Below, piece by piece: positions 12,791-26,398 of a DNA stretch of 64,000 bases; within the stretch, counting starts at the first letter, position 1, and each line of letters begins with the position of its first letter. Below the pieces are notes generated by a model. It did no database searches. It saw nothing but the letters and a program-made list of their open reading frames with translations, and was not told the DNA's origin. Source of the DNA: Cladorhizidae sp. MBARI D1340-BT2. Lineage: Eukaryota; Porifera; Demospongiae; Poecilosclerida; Cladorhizidae. The DNA is taken from NCBI GenBank assembly GCA_028752905.1, contig JAQNBH010000003.1:31614722-31678721 (forward strand). Direction: 5' to 3'. Made by a program: the position numbers and the translations under genes.

Positions 12791-14641
12791 GATGCTCTAG
12801 TCTTCATCAGGAATAATGACTAGATGCCCTAGCCTTCATCAGGAATAATGACTAGATGCTCTAGGAATAATGACTAGCCTTCATCAGAAATAATGACTAG
12901 ATGCTCAGGCCTTCATCAGAAATAATGACTAGATGCTCTAGCCTTCATCAGGAATAATGACTAGATGCTCTAGCCTTCATCAGGAATAATGACTAGATGC
13001 TCTAGCCTTCACCAGGAATAATGACTAGATGCTCTATATAGCCTTCACCAGGAATAATGACTATATGTTCTAGCCTTCACCAGGAATAATGACTAGATGC
13101 TCTATATAGCCTTCACCAGGAATAATGACTAGATGGTCTAGCCTTCACCAGGAATAATGACTAGATGCCCTAGCCTTCATCAGGAATAATGACTAGATGC
13201 TCTAGCTTTATTTAGGAATAATGACTAGCCTTCATCAGAAATAATGACTAGATGCTCAGGCCTTCATCAGAAATAATGACTAGATGCTCTAGCCTTCATC
13301 AGGAATAATGACTAGATGCTCTAGCCTTCATCAGGAATAATGACTAGATGTTCTAGCCTTCACCAGGAATAATGACTAGATGCTCTATATAGCCTTCACC
13401 AGGAATAATGACTAGATGGTCTAGCCTTCACCAGGAATAATGACTAGATGCTCTAGCCTTCATCAGGAATAATGACTAGATGCTCTAGCCTTCATCAGGA
13501 TTAATGACTAGAAGCTCTAGTCTTCATCAGGAATAATGACTAGATGCTCTAGTCTTCATTAGGAATAATGACTAGATGCTCTAGCCTTCATCTGGAGTAA
13601 TGACTAGATGCTCTAGTCTTAATCAGGAATAATGACTAGAAGCTCTAGCCTTCATCAGGAATAATGACTAGATGCTCTAGTCTTCATCAGGAATAATGAC
13701 TAGATGCTGTAGCCTTCATCAGGAATAATGACTAGATGCTCTAGCCTTCATCAGAAATAATGACTAGATGCTCTAGCCTTCATCAGTAATAATGACTAGA
13801 TGCTCAAGTCTTCATCAAGAATAATGACTAGATGCCCTAGCCTTCATCAGGAATAATGACTAGATGCTCTAGCCTTCATCATAAATAATGACAAGATGCT
13901 CATGCCTTCATCAGGAATAATGACTAGATGCTCTAGCCTACATCAGTAATAATGACTAGATGCTCTAGTCTTCATCAGGAATAATGACTAGATGCCCTAG
14001 CCGTCATCAGGAATAATGACTAGATGCTCAGGCCTTCATCAGAAATAATGACTAGATGCTCTAGCCTTCATCAGGAATAATGACTAGATGCTCTAGCCTT
14101 CATCAGGAATAATGATTAGATGTTCTAGCCTACACCAGCAATAATGACTAGATGCTCTATATAGCCTTCATCAGGAATAATGACTAGATGCTCTAGCCTT
14201 CATCAGTAATAATGACTAGATGCTCTAGTCTTCATCAGGAATAATGACTAATGCCCTAGCCTTCATCAGGAATAATGACTAGATGCTCTAGCCTTCACCA
14301 GGAATAATGACTAGATGCTCTATATAGCCTTCCTTCACCAGGAATAATGACTAGATGGTCTAGCCTTCACCAGGAATAATGACTAGATGCTCTAGCCTTC
14401 ATCAGGAATAATGACTAGATGCTCTAGCCTTCATCAGGAATAATGACTAGAAGCTCTAGCCTTCATAAGGAATAATGACTAGATGCTCTAGCCTTCATCA
14501 GTAATAATGACTAGATGCTCTTGCCTTCAACAAGAATAATGACTAGATGCTCTAGCCTTCATCAGGAATAATGACTAGATGCTCTAGCCGTCATCAGGAA
14601 TAATGACTAGATGCTCTAGCCTTCATCAGGAATAATGACTA
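12791..14641 (+). repeat. 1,851-bp tandem duplication, copy 2
   Basis: This is the second copy, keeping the register of copy 1 without net indels over the markers checked. Differences seen by eye are scattered substitutions, for example GGTC against GTTC at 11,214/13,065 and ACGAC against ATGAC at about 11,107/12,958. The match ends near 14,641, where copy 1 would re-enter its own start. The sequence beyond (14,670-15,100) instead resembles 10,160-10,590 at offset 4,508, which equals 2,657 plus 1,851. Confidence 0.85.
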
Positions 14642-16110
14642 GATGCTCTAGCCTTCATCAGGAATTATGACTAGATGCTCTAGCCTTCATTAGAAATAAT
14701 GACAGGCCTTCATCAGGAATAATGACTAGATGCTCTATATAGCCTTCACCATGAATAACGACTATATGCTCTAGCCTTCACCAGGTATAATGACTAGATG
14801 CTCTAGCCTTCATCAGGAATAATGACTAGATGCTCTAGCCTTCATCAGGAATAATGACCTATCCTTCATCAGGAATAATGTCTAGATGCTCTAGCCTTCA
14901 TCAGAAATAATGAATAGATACTCTAGCCTTCATCAGAAATAATGACTAGATGCTCAGGCCTTCATCAGGAATAATGACTAGATGTTTATATAGCCTTCAC
15001 CATGAATAATAACTATATGCTCTAGCCTTCACCAGGTATAATGACTAGATGCTCTAGCCTTCATCATGAATAATGACTAGATGCTCAAGCCTTCATCAGG
15101 AATAATGACCTATCCTTCATCAGGAATAATGACTAGATGCTCTAGCCTTCATCAGTAATAATTACTAGATGCTCTAGTCTTCATCAGGAATAATGACTAG
15201 TTGCCCTAGCCTTCATCAGGAATAATGACTAGATACTCTAGCCTTCACCAGGAATAATGACTAGATGCTCTATATAGCCTTCCTTCACCAGGAATAATGA
15301 CTAGATGGTCTAGCCTTCACCAGGAATAATGACTAGATGCACTAGCCTTAATCAGGAATAATGACTAGATGCTCTAGCCTTCATCAGGAATAATGACTAG
15401 AAGCTCTAGCCTTCATCAGGAATAATGACTAGATGCTCTAGCCTTAATCAATAATAATGACTAGATGCTCTTGCCTTCAACAAGAATAATGACTAGATGC
15501 TCTAGCCTTCATCAGGAATAATGACTAGATGCTCTAGCCGTCATCAGGAATAATGACTAGATGCTCTAGCCTTCATCAGGAATAATGACTAGATGCTCTA
15601 GCCTTCATCAGGAATTATGACTAGATGCTCTAGCCTTCATTAGAAATAATGACATGCCTTCATCAGTAATAATGACTAGATGCTCTATATATCCTTCACC
15701 ATGAATAATGACTATATGCTCTAGCCTTCACCAGGTATAATGACTAGATGCTCTAGCCTTCATCAGGAATAATGACTAGATGCTCTAGCCTTCATCAGGA
15801 ATAATGACCTATCCTTCATCAGGAATAATGACTAGATGCTCTAGCCTTCATCAGGAATAATGACTAGATACTCTAGCCTTCATCAGAAATAATGACTAGA
15901 TGCTCAGGCCTTCATCAGGAATAATGACTAGATGCTCTATATAGCCTTCACCATGAATAATGACTATATGCTCTAGCCTTCACCAGGTATAATAACTAGA
16001 TGCTCTAGCCTTCATCAGGAATAATGACTAGATGCTCTAGCCTTCATCAGGAATAATGACCTATCCTTCATCAGGAATAATGACTAGATGCTCTAGCCTT
16101 CATCAGGAAT
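14165..16110 (+). repeat. ~950-bp tandem duplication (two copies)
   Basis: Copy 1 is about 14,165-15,112 and copy 2 about 15,113-16,110. TTCCTTCACC at 14,330 pairs with 15,280, AGAAGCTC at 14,449 with 15,399, TTGCCTTCAA at 14,521 with 15,471, and TGCTCTATAT at 14,731 with 15,681, all 950 bp apart. The offset is 947 at the left, where copy 1 has a 3-bp deletion (GACTAATGCCC), and 951 at the right, where copy 1 has the shortened GATGTTTATATAG monomer. The unit is about 30 monomers long. Confidence 0.85.
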
Positions 16111-16648
16111 AATGACTAGATGCTCTAGCCTTCATCAGGATTAATTGCTAGATGCTCTAGTCTTCATCAGGAATAATGATTAGATGCTCTAGTCTTCATC
16201 AGGAATAATGACTAGATGCTCTAGCCTTCATCTGGAATAATGACTAGATGCTCTAATCTTCATCAGGAATAATGACTAGTTGCTGTAGCCTTCATCAGGA
16301 ATAATGACTAGATGCTCTAGCCTTCATCAGGAATAATGACTAGATGCTCTAGACTTCATCGCAAATAATGACTAGATGCTCAGGCCTTCATCAGGAATAA
16401 TGACTAGATGCTCTAGCCTTCATCAGTAATAATGACTAGATGCTCTAGTCTTCATCAGGAATAATGACTAGATGCCCTAGCCTTCATCAGAAATAATGAC
16501 TAGATGCTCTAGCCTTCATCAGAAATAATGACTAGATGCTCAGGCCTTCATCAGGAATAATGACTAGATGCTCTAGCCTACATCAGTAATAATGACTAGA
16601 TGCTCTAGTCTTCATCAGCAATAATGACTAGATGCCCTAGCCTTCATC
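15595..16648 (+). repeat. Repeat E, left copy
   Basis: This segment matches 17,340-18,454 at an offset of 1,742, widening to 1,806 after a two-monomer (64-bp) difference between CATCTGG (16,229) and the TGCTGTAGCC monomer (16,281 and 18,087). Paired markers include ACTATATG at 15,711/17,453 and TCTGG at 16,231/17,973. The left half overlaps the second copy of the 950-bp duplication, so the two duplication events are superimposed. Confidence 0.78.
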
Positions 16649-17339
16649 AGACTAGATGCTCTAGCTTTCTTTAGGAATAATGACTAGCCTTCATTAGAAA
16701 TAATGACTAGATGCTCAGGCCTTCATCAGAAATAATGACTAGATGCTCTAGCCTTCATCAGGAATAATGACTAGATGCTCTAGCCTTCATCAGGAATAAT
16801 GACTAGATGTTCTAGCCTTCACCAGGAATAATGACTAGATGCTCTATATAGCCTTCACCTGGAATAATGACTAGATGGTCTAGCCTTCACCAGGAATAAT
16901 GACTAGATGCTCTAGCCTTCATCAGGAATAATGACTAGATGCTCTAGCCTTCATCAGGAATATTGACTAGATGCTCTAGCCTTCATGACTAGATGCTCTA
17001 GCCTTCAACAAGAATAATTACTAGATGCTCTAGCCTTCATCAGGAATAATGATTAGATGCTCTAGCCATCATCAAGAATAATAACTAGATGCTCTAGCCT
17101 TCATCAGGAAAAATGACTAGATGCTCTAGCCTTCATCAGAAATAATGACTAGATGCTCAGGCCTTCATCAGGAATAATGACTAGATGCTCTAGCCTTCAT
17201 CAGGAATATTGACTAGATGCTCTAGCCTTCATGACTAGATGCTCTAGCCTTCAACAAGAATAATGACTAGATGCTCTAGCCTTCATCAGGAATAATGAAT
17301 AGATGCTCTAGCCATCATCAAGAATAATAACTAGATGCT
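16649..17339 (+). repeat. Satellite spacer with a 246-bp duplication
   Basis: This lies between the two copies of repeat E. It contains a truncated monomer in which CTTCATGACT joins two monomers, at 16,981 and again at 17,227, so about 246 bp (roughly 16,930-17,175) is duplicated. The start, CATCAGACTAG near 16,646, is another fusion junction lacking the AATAATG tract. There is nothing but satellite here. Confidence 0.75.
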
Positions 17340-18454
17340 CTAGCCTTCATCAGGAATTATGACTAGATGCTCTAGCGTTCATTAGAAATAATGACAGGCC
17401 TTCATCAGGAATAATGACTAGATGCTCTATATAGCCTTCACCATGAATAATGACTATATGCTCTAGCCTTCACCAGGTATAATGACTAGATGCTCTAGCC
17501 TTCATCAGGAATAATGACTAGATGCTCTAGCCTTCATCAGGAATAATGACCTATCCTTCATCAGGAATAATGACTAGATGCTCTAGCCTTCATCAGGAAT
17601 AATGACTAGATACTCTAGCCTTCATCAGAAATAATGACTAGATGCTCAGGCCTTCATCAGGAATAATGACTAGATGCTCTATATAGCCTTCACCATGAAT
17701 AATGACTATATGCACTAGCCTTCACCAGGTATAATAACTAGATGCTCTAGCCTTCATCAGGAATAATGACTAGATGCTCTAGCCTTCATCAGGAATAATG
17801 ACCTATCCTTCATCAGGAATAATGACTAGATGCTCTAGCCTTCATCAGGAATAATGACTAGATGCTCTAGCCTTCATCAGGATTAATGACTAGATGCTCT
17901 AGTCTTCATCAGGAATAATGATTAGATGCTCTAGTCTTCATCAGGAATAATGACTAGATGCTCTAGCCTTCATCTGGAATAATGACTAGATGCTCTAATC
18001 TTCATCAGGAATAATGACTAGATGCTCTAGCCTTCATCAGTAATAATGACTAGATGCTCTAGTCTTCATCAGGAATAATGACTAGTTGCTGTAGCCTTCA
18101 TCAGGAATAATGACTAGATGCTCTAGCCTTCATCAGGAATAATGACTAGATGCTCTAGACTTCATCACAAATAATGACTAGATGCTCAGGCCTTCATCAG
18201 GAATAATGACTAGATGCTCTAGCCTTCATCAGTAATAATGACTAGATGCTCTAGTCTTCATCAGGAATAATGACTAGATGCCCTAGCTTTCATCAGAAAT
18301 AATGACTAGATGCTCTAGCCTTCATCAGAAATAATGACTAGATTCTCAGGCCTTCATCAGGAATAATGACTAGATGCTCTAGCCTACATCAGTAATAACG
18401 ACTAGATGCTCTAGTCTTCATCAGGAATAATGACTAGATGCCCTAGCCTTCATA
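17340..18454 (+). repeat. Repeat E, right copy
   Basis: This is the partner of 15,595-16,648. It ends at the abnormal junction CTTCATATGAC (about 18,449-18,457), where a monomer loses its CAGGAATA and runs directly into the first monomer of HOR F. That junction is a likely recombination breakpoint. Confidence 0.75.
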
Positions 18455-21400
18455 TGACTAGATGCTCTATATAGCCTTCACCAGGAATAATGACTAGGTG
18501 GTCTAGCCTTCACCAGGAATAATGACTAGATGCGCTAGCCTTCATCAGGAATAATGACTAGATGCTCTAGCCTTCATCAGGAATAATGACTAGATGCTCT
18601 AGCCTTCATCAGGAATAATGAATAGATGCTCTAGCCTTCATCAGTAATAATGACTAGATGCTCTAGCCTTCAACAAGAATAATGACTAGATGCTCTAGCC
18701 TTCATCAGGAATAATGACTAGATGCTCTAGCCGTCATCAGGAATAATGACTAGATACTCTAGCCTTCATCAGGAATAATGACTAGATGCTCTAGCCTTCA
18801 TCAGGAATTATGACTAGATGCTCTAGCCTTCATTAGAAATAATGACAGGCCTTCATCAGGAATAATGACTAGATGCCCTAGCCTTCATCAGGAATAATGA
18901 CTAGATACTCTAGCCTTCATCAGTAATAATGACTAAAAGCTAAGGCCTTCATCAGGAATAATGACTAGATGCTCTAGCCTTCATCAGTAATAACGACTAG
19001 ATGCTCTAGTCTTCATCAGGAATAATGACTAGATGCTCTAACCTTCATCAACTAGGTGCTCTGGCCTTCATTATGAGATACTTTAGCCTTCATTAGAAAC
19101 AATGACTAGATGCTCTAGCCTTCATCAGTAATAATGACTAGATGCTCTAGCCTTCATCAGGAATAATGACTAGATGCTCAGGCCTTCATCAGGAATAATG
19201 ACTAGATGCTCTAGCCTTAATCAGGAATAATGACTAGATGATCTAGCCTTCATCAGCAATAATGACTAGATGCTCTAGCCTTCACCAGAATAATGACTAG
19301 ATGCTCTATATAGCCTTCACCATGAATAATGACTAGATGCTCTAGCCTTCACCAGGAATAATGACTAGATGCTCTAGCCTTCATCAGGAATAATGACTAG
19401 ATGCTATAGCCTTCATCAGGAATAATGACCTAGCCTTCATCAGGAATAATGACTATATGCTCTAGCCTTCATCAGTAATAATGACTAGATGCTCTAGTCT
19501 TCATCAGGATTAATGACTAGATGCTCTTGTCTACATCAGGAATAATGACTAGATGCTCTAGTCTTCATCAGGAATAATGACTAGATGCTGTAGCCTTCAT
19601 CAGTAATAATGACTAGATGCTCTAGCCTTCAGCAGGAATAATGACTAGATGCTCTAGCCTTCATCACAAATAATGACTAGATGCTCAGGCCTTCATCAGG
19701 AATAATGACTAGATGCTCTAGCCTTCATCAGGAATAATGACTAGATGCCCTAGCCTTAATCAGGAATAATGATTAGATGCTCTAGCCTTCATCATAAATA
19801 ATGACTAGATGCTCAGGCCTTCATCAGGAATAATGACTAGATGCTCTAGTCTTCATCAGTAATAACGACTAGATGCTCTAGTCTTCATCATGAATAATGA
19901 CTAGATGCCGTAGCCTTCATCAGGAATAATGACTAGATGCTCAGGCCTTCATCAGAAATAATGACTAGATGCTCTAGCCTTCATCAGGAATAACGTCTAG
20001 ATGCTCTAGCCTTCATCAGGAATAATGACTAGATGCTCTAGCCTTCACCTGGAATAATGACTAGATGCTCTATAATGCCTTCACCAGGAATAATGACTAG
20101 ATGGTCTAGCCTTCACCAGGAATAATAACTAGATGCTCTAGCCTTCATCAGGAATAATGACTAGATGCTCTAGCCTTCATCAGGAATATTGACTAGATGC
20201 TCTAGCCTTCATAACTAGATGCTCTAGCCTTCAACAAGAATAATGACTAGTTGCTCTAGCCTTCATCAGGAATAATGACTAGATGCTCTAGCCATCATCA
20301 GGAATAATAACTAGATGCTCTAGCCTTCATCAGTAATAATGACTAGATGCTCTAGCCTTCATCAGGAATTATGACTAGATGCTCAGGCCTTCATCAGGAA
20401 TAATGACTAGATGCTCTATATAGCCTTCACCATGAATAATGACTAGATGCTCTAGCCTTCACCAGGAATAATGACTAGATGCTCTAGCCTTCATCAGGAA
20501 TAATGACTAGATGCTCTAGCCTTCATCAGTAATAATGACTAGAAGCTAAGGCCTTCATCAGGAATAATGACTAGATGCTCTAGCCTTCATCAGTAATAAC
20601 GACTAGATGCTCTAGTCTTCATCAGGAATAATGACTAGATGCTCTAACCTTCATCAACTAGGTGCTCTGGCCTTCATTACTAGATACTTTAGCCTTCATT
20701 AGAAACAATGACTAGATGCTCTAGCCTTCATCAGTAATAATGACTAGATGCTCTAGCCTTCATCAGGAATAATGAATAGATGCTCAGGCCTTCATCAGGA
20801 ATAATGACTATATGCTCTAGCCTTAATCAGGAATAATGACTAGATGATCTAGCCTTCATCAGGAATAATGACTAGATGCTCTAGACTTCACCAGGAATAA
20901 TGATTAGATGCTCTATATAGCCTTCTCCATGAATAATGACTAGATGCTCTAGCCTTCACCAAGAATAATGACTAGATGCTCTAGCCTTCATCAGGAATAA
21001 TGACTAGATGCTATAGCTTTCATCAGGAATAATGACCTAGCCTTCATCAGGAATAATGACTAGATGCTCTAGCCTTCATCAGGAATAATGACTAGGTGCT
21101 CTAGTCTTCATCAGGAATAATGACTAGTTGCTGTAGCCTTCATCAGGAATAATGACTAGATGCTCTAGCCTTCATCAGGAATAATGACTAGATGCTCTAG
21201 CCTTCATCACCAATAATGACAAGAAGCTCAGGCCTTCATCAGGAATAATGACTAGAAGCTCTAGCCTTCATCAGTAATAATGACTAGATGCTCTAATCTT
21301 CATCAGGAATAATGACTAGATGCCCAAGCCTTCATCAGGAATAATGACTAGATGCTCTAGCCTTCATCAGAAATAATGACTAGATGCTCAGGCCTTCATC

Positions 21401-21623
21401 AGGAATAATGACTAGATGCTCTAGCCTACATCAGTAATAAAGACTAGATGCCCTAGCCTTCATCAGGAATAATGACTAGATGCTCTAGCTTTCTTTAGGA
21501 ATAATGACTAGCCTTCATCAGAAATAATGACTAGATGCCTAGGCCTTCATCAGAAATAATGACTAGATGCTCTAGCCTTCATCAGGAATAATGACTAGAT
21601 GTTTAAGCCTTCACCAGGAATAA
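18455..21623 (+). repeat. Higher-order repeat F, copy 1 (~3.17 kb)
   Basis: The start at TGACTAGATG (18,455) pairs with 21,624. The offset is 3,169, then 3,173 after a 4-bp insertion in the 36-bp monomer of copy 2 (CTATAATTATAG), and 3,219 in the right half. Paired markers: GTCTAGCC 18,501/21,674, AGCTAAGG 18,938/22,111, TTATGAG 19,071/22,244, TATAATGCC 20,071/23,290 and the next AGCTAAGG 20,544/23,763. The AGCTAAGG element also repeats within each copy about 1.6 kb apart, so HOR F is itself a dimer of two related ~1.6-kb halves. Confidence 0.85.
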
Positions 21624-24300
21624 TGACTAGATGCTCTATAATTATAGCCTTCACCAGGAATAATGACTAGATGGTCTAGCCTTCACCAGGAATAATGACT
21701 AGATGCTCTAGCCTTCATCAGGAATAATGACTAGATGCTCTAGCCTTCATCAGGAATAATGACTAGATGCTCTAGCCTTCATCAGGAATAATGAATAGAT
21801 GCTCTAGCCTTCATCAGTAATAATGACTAGATGCTCTAGCCTTCAACAAGAATAATGACTAGATGCTCTAGCCTTCATCAGGAATAATGACTAGATGCTC
21901 TAGCCGTCTTCAGGAATAATGACTAGATGCTCTAGCCTTCATCAGGAATAATGACTAGATGCTCTAGCCTTCATCAGGAATTATAACTAGATGCTCTAGC
22001 CTTCATTAGAAATAATGACAGGCCTTCATCAGGAATAATGACTAGATGCCCTAGCCTTCATCAGGAATAATGACTAGATGCTCTAGCCTTCATCAGTAAT
22101 AATGACTAAAAGCTAAGGCCTTCATCAGGAATAATGACTAGATGCTCTAGCCTTCATCAGTAATAACGACTAGATGCTCTAGTCTTCATCAGGAATAATG
22201 ACTAGATGCTCTAACCTTCATCAACTAGGTGCTCTGGCCTTCATTATGAGATACTTTAGCCTTCATTAGAAACAATGACTAGATGCTCTAGCCTTCATCA
22301 GTAATAATGACTAGATGCTCTAGCCTTCATCAGGAATAATGACTAGATGCTCAGGCCTTCATCAGGAATAATGACTAGATGCTCTAGCCTTAATCAGGAA
22401 TAATGACTAGATGATCTAGCCTTCATCAGGAATAATGACTAGATGCTCTAGCCTTCACCAGGAATAATGACTAGATGCTCTATATAGCCTTCACCATGAA
22501 TAATGACTAGATGCTCTAGCCTTCACCAGGAATAATGACTAGATGCTCTAGCCTTCATCAGGAATAATGACTAGATGCTATAGCCTTCATCAGGAATAAT
22601 GACCTAGCCTTCATCAGGAATAATGACTATATGCTCTAGCCTTCATCAATAATAATGACTAGATGCTCTAGCCTTCATCAGGATTAATGACTAGATGCTC
22701 TTGTCTACATCAGGAATAATGACTAGATGCTCTAGTCTTCATCAGGAATAATGACTAGATGCTGTAGCCTTCATCAGTAATAATGACTAGATGCTCTAGC
22801 CTTCAGCAGGAATAATGACTAGATGCTCTAGCCTTCATCACAAATAATGACTAGATGCTCAGGCCTTCATCAGGAATAATGACTAGATGCTCTAGCCTTC
22901 ATCAGGAATAATGACTAGATGCCCTAGCCTTCATCAGGAATAATGATTAGATGCTCTAGCCTTCATCATAAATAATGACTAAATGCTCAGGCCTTCATCA
23001 GGAATAATGACTAGATGCTCTAGTCTTCATCAGTAATAACGACTAGATGCTCTAGTCTTCATCAGGAATAATGACTAGATGCCCTAGCCTTCATCAGGAA
23101 TAATGACTAGATGCTCTAGAAATAATGACTAGCCTTCATCAGAAATAATGACTAGATGCTCAGGCCTTCATCAGAAATAATGACTAGATGCTCTAGCCTT
23201 CATCAGGAATAACGACTAGATGCTCTAGCCTTCATCAGGAATAATGACTAGATGCTCTAGCCTTCACCTGGAATAATGACTAGATGCTCTATAATGCCTT
23301 CACCAGGAATAATGACTAGATGGTCTAGCCTTCACCAGGAATAATGACTAGATGCTCTAGCCTTCATCAGGAATAATGACTAGATGCTCTAGCCTTCATC
23401 AGGAATATTGACTAGATGCTCTAGCCTTCATAACTAGATGCTCTAGCCTTCAACAAGAATAATGACTAGATGCTCTAGCCTTCATCAGGAATAATGACTA
23501 GATGCTCTAGCCATCATCAGGAATAATAACTAGATGCTCTAGCCTTCATCAGTAATAATGACTAGATGCTCTAGCCTTCATCAGGAATTATGACTAGATG
23601 CTCAGGCCTTCATCAGGAATAATGACTAGATGCTCTATATAGCCATCACCATGAATAATGACTAGATGCTCTAGCCTTCACCAGGAATAATGACTAGATG
23701 CTCTAGCCTTCATCAGGAATAATGACTAGATGCTCTAGCCTTCATCAGTAATAATGACTAGAAGCTAAGGCCTTCATCAGGAATAATGACTAGATGCTCT
23801 AGCCTTCATCAGTAATAACGACTAGATGCTCTAGTCTTCATCAGGAATGATGACTAGATGCTCTAACCTTCATCAACTAGGTGCTCTGGCCTTCATTACT
23901 AGATACTTTAGCCTTCATTAGAAACAATGACTAGATGCTCTAGCCTTCATCAGTAATAATGACTAGATGCTCTAGCCTTCATCAGGAATAATGAATAGAT
24001 GCTCAGGCCTTCATTAGGAATAATGACTAGATGCTCCAGCCTTAATCAGGAATAATGACTAGATGATCTAGCCTTCATCAGGAATAATGACTAGATGCTC
24101 TAGCCTTCACCAGGAATAATGACTAGATGCTCTATATAGCCTTCTCCATGAATAATGACTAGATGCTCTAGCCTTCACCAAGAATAATGACTAGATGCTC
24201 TAGCCTTCATCAGGAATAATGACTAGATGCTATAGCCTTCATCAGGAATAATGACCTAGCCTTCATCAGGAATAATGACTAGATGCTCTAGCCTTCATCA
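21624..24300 (+). repeat. Higher-order repeat F, copy 2
   Basis: This repeats copy 1 and carries an extra ~46 bp near 23,116-23,160 (a CTCTAGAAATAATG fusion monomer followed by a 23-bp monomer). The match with copy 1 ends at about 24,300 (21,080 in copy 1). Beyond that, 24,300-24,930 instead follows 22,650-23,280 at offset 1,652, with TTGTCTAC at 22,701/24,353 and CTAGAAAT at 23,116/24,768. Confidence 0.82.
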
Positions 24301-24404
24301 GTAATAATGACTAGATGCTCTAGCCTTCATCAGGATTAATGACTAGATGCTCTTGTCTACATCAGGAATAATGACTAGATGCTCTAGTCTTCATCAGGAA
24401 TAAT

Positions 24405-26398
24405 GACTAGATGCTGTAGCCTTCATCAGTAATAATGACTAGATGCTCTAGCCTTCAGCAGGAATAATGACTAGATGCTCTAGCCTTCATCACAAATAAT
24501 GACTAGATGCTCAGGCTTTCATCAGGAATAATGACTAGATGCTCTAGCGTTCATCAGGAATAATGACTAGATGCCCTAGCCTTCATCAGGAATAATGATT
24601 AGATGCTCTAGCCTTCATCATAAATAATGACTAGATGCTCAGGCCTTCATCAGGAATAATGACTAGATGCTCTAGTCTTCATCAGTAATAACGACTAGAT
24701 GCTCTAGTCTTCATCAGGAATAATGACTAGATGCCCTAGTCTTCATCAGGAATAATGACTAGATGCTCTAGAAATAATGACTAGCCTTCATCAGAAATAA
24801 TGACTAGATGCTCAGGCCTTCATCAGAAATAATGACTAGATGCTCTAGCCTTCATCAGGAATAACGACTAGATGCTCTAGCCTTCATCAGGAATAATGAC
24901 TAGATGCTCTAGCCTTCACAAGGAATAATGACTAGATCCTCTATAATGCCTTCACCAGGAATAATGACTAGATGGTCTAGCCTTCACCAGGAATAATAAC
25001 TAGATGCTCTAGCCTTCATCAGGAATAATGACTAGATGCTCTAGCCATCATCAGGAATAATAACTAGATGCTCTAGCCTTCATCAGGAATAATGACTAGA
25101 TGCTCTAGCCTTCATCAGGAATTGTGACTAGATGCTCAGGCCTTCATCAGGAATAATGACTAGATGCTCTAGCCTTCATCAGTAATAATGACTAGATGCC
25201 CTAGCCTTCATCAGGAATAATGACTAGATGCTCTAGCCTTCATCAGAAATAACGACTAGATGCTCAGGCCAATAATGACTAGATGCTTTAGCCTTCATCA
25301 GTAATAACGACTAGATGCTTTAGTCTTCATCAGGAATAATGACTAGATGCCCTAGCCTTCATCAGGAATAATGACTAGATGCTCTAGGAATAATGACTAG
25401 CCTTCATCAGAAATAATGACTAGATGCTCAGGCCTTCATCAGAAATAATGACTAGATGCTCTAGCCTTCATCAGGAATAATGACTAGATGCTCTAGCCTT
25501 CATCACAAATAATGACTAGAAGCTCAGGCCTTCATCAGGAATAATGACTAGAAGCTCTAGACTTCATCAGTAATAATGACTAGATTCTCTAGTCTTCATC
25601 AGGAATAATGACTAGATGCCCTAGCCTTCATCAGGAATAATGACTAGATGCTCTAGCCTTTATCAGTAATAATGACTAGGTACTGAGGCCTTCATCAGTA
25701 ATAATGACTAGATGCTCTAGCCTACATCATTAATAAAGACTAGATGCCCTAGCCTTCATCAGGAATAATGACTAGATGCTCTAGCTTTCTTTAGGAATAA
25801 TGACTAGCCTTCATCAGAAATAATGACTAGATGCTCAGGCCTTCATCAGAAATAATGACTAGATGCTCTAGCCTTCTTCAGGAATAATGACTAGATGCTC
25901 TAGCCTTCATCAGGAATAATGACTAGATGTTTAAGCCTTCACCAGGAATAATGACTAGATGCTCTATATAGCCTTCACCAGGAATAATGACTAGATGGTC
26001 TAGCCTTCACCAGGAATAATGACTAGATGCTCTAGCCTTCATCAGGAATAATGACTAGATGCTCTAGCCTTCATCAGGAATAATGACTAGATGCTCTAGC
26101 CTTCATCAGGAATAATGACTAGATGCTCTAGCCTTCATCAGTAATAATGACTAGATGCTCTAGCCTTCAACAAGAATAATGACTAGATGCTGTAGCCTTC
26201 ATCAGGAATAATGACTAGATGCTCTAGCCGTCATCAGGAATAATGACAAGATGCGCTCTAGCCTTCATCAGGAATAATGACTAGATGCTCTAGCCTTCAT
26301 CAGGAATTATGACTAGATGCTCTAGCCTTCATTAGAAATAATGACTGGCCTTCATCAGGAATAATGACTAGATGCCCTAGCCTTCATCAGGAATAATG
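24405..26398 (+). repeat. Higher-order repeat G, copy 1 (~2.0 kb)
   Basis: Markers recur 1,965-2,029 bp downstream: CAGCAGG at 24,456/26,449, CTCTAGAAAT at 24,766/26,762, the ACTAGAAGCTC monomer at 25,516/27,544, the TAATAAAGAC monomer at 25,731/27,760 and GTTTAAGCC at 25,930/27,959. The shift from 1,965 to 2,029 is one two-monomer step. A fusion monomer, CAGGCCAATAATG at 25,265, is also shared with 29,011, and about 25,050-25,470 matches 28,800-29,215 at offset 3,746. Confidence 0.78.
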
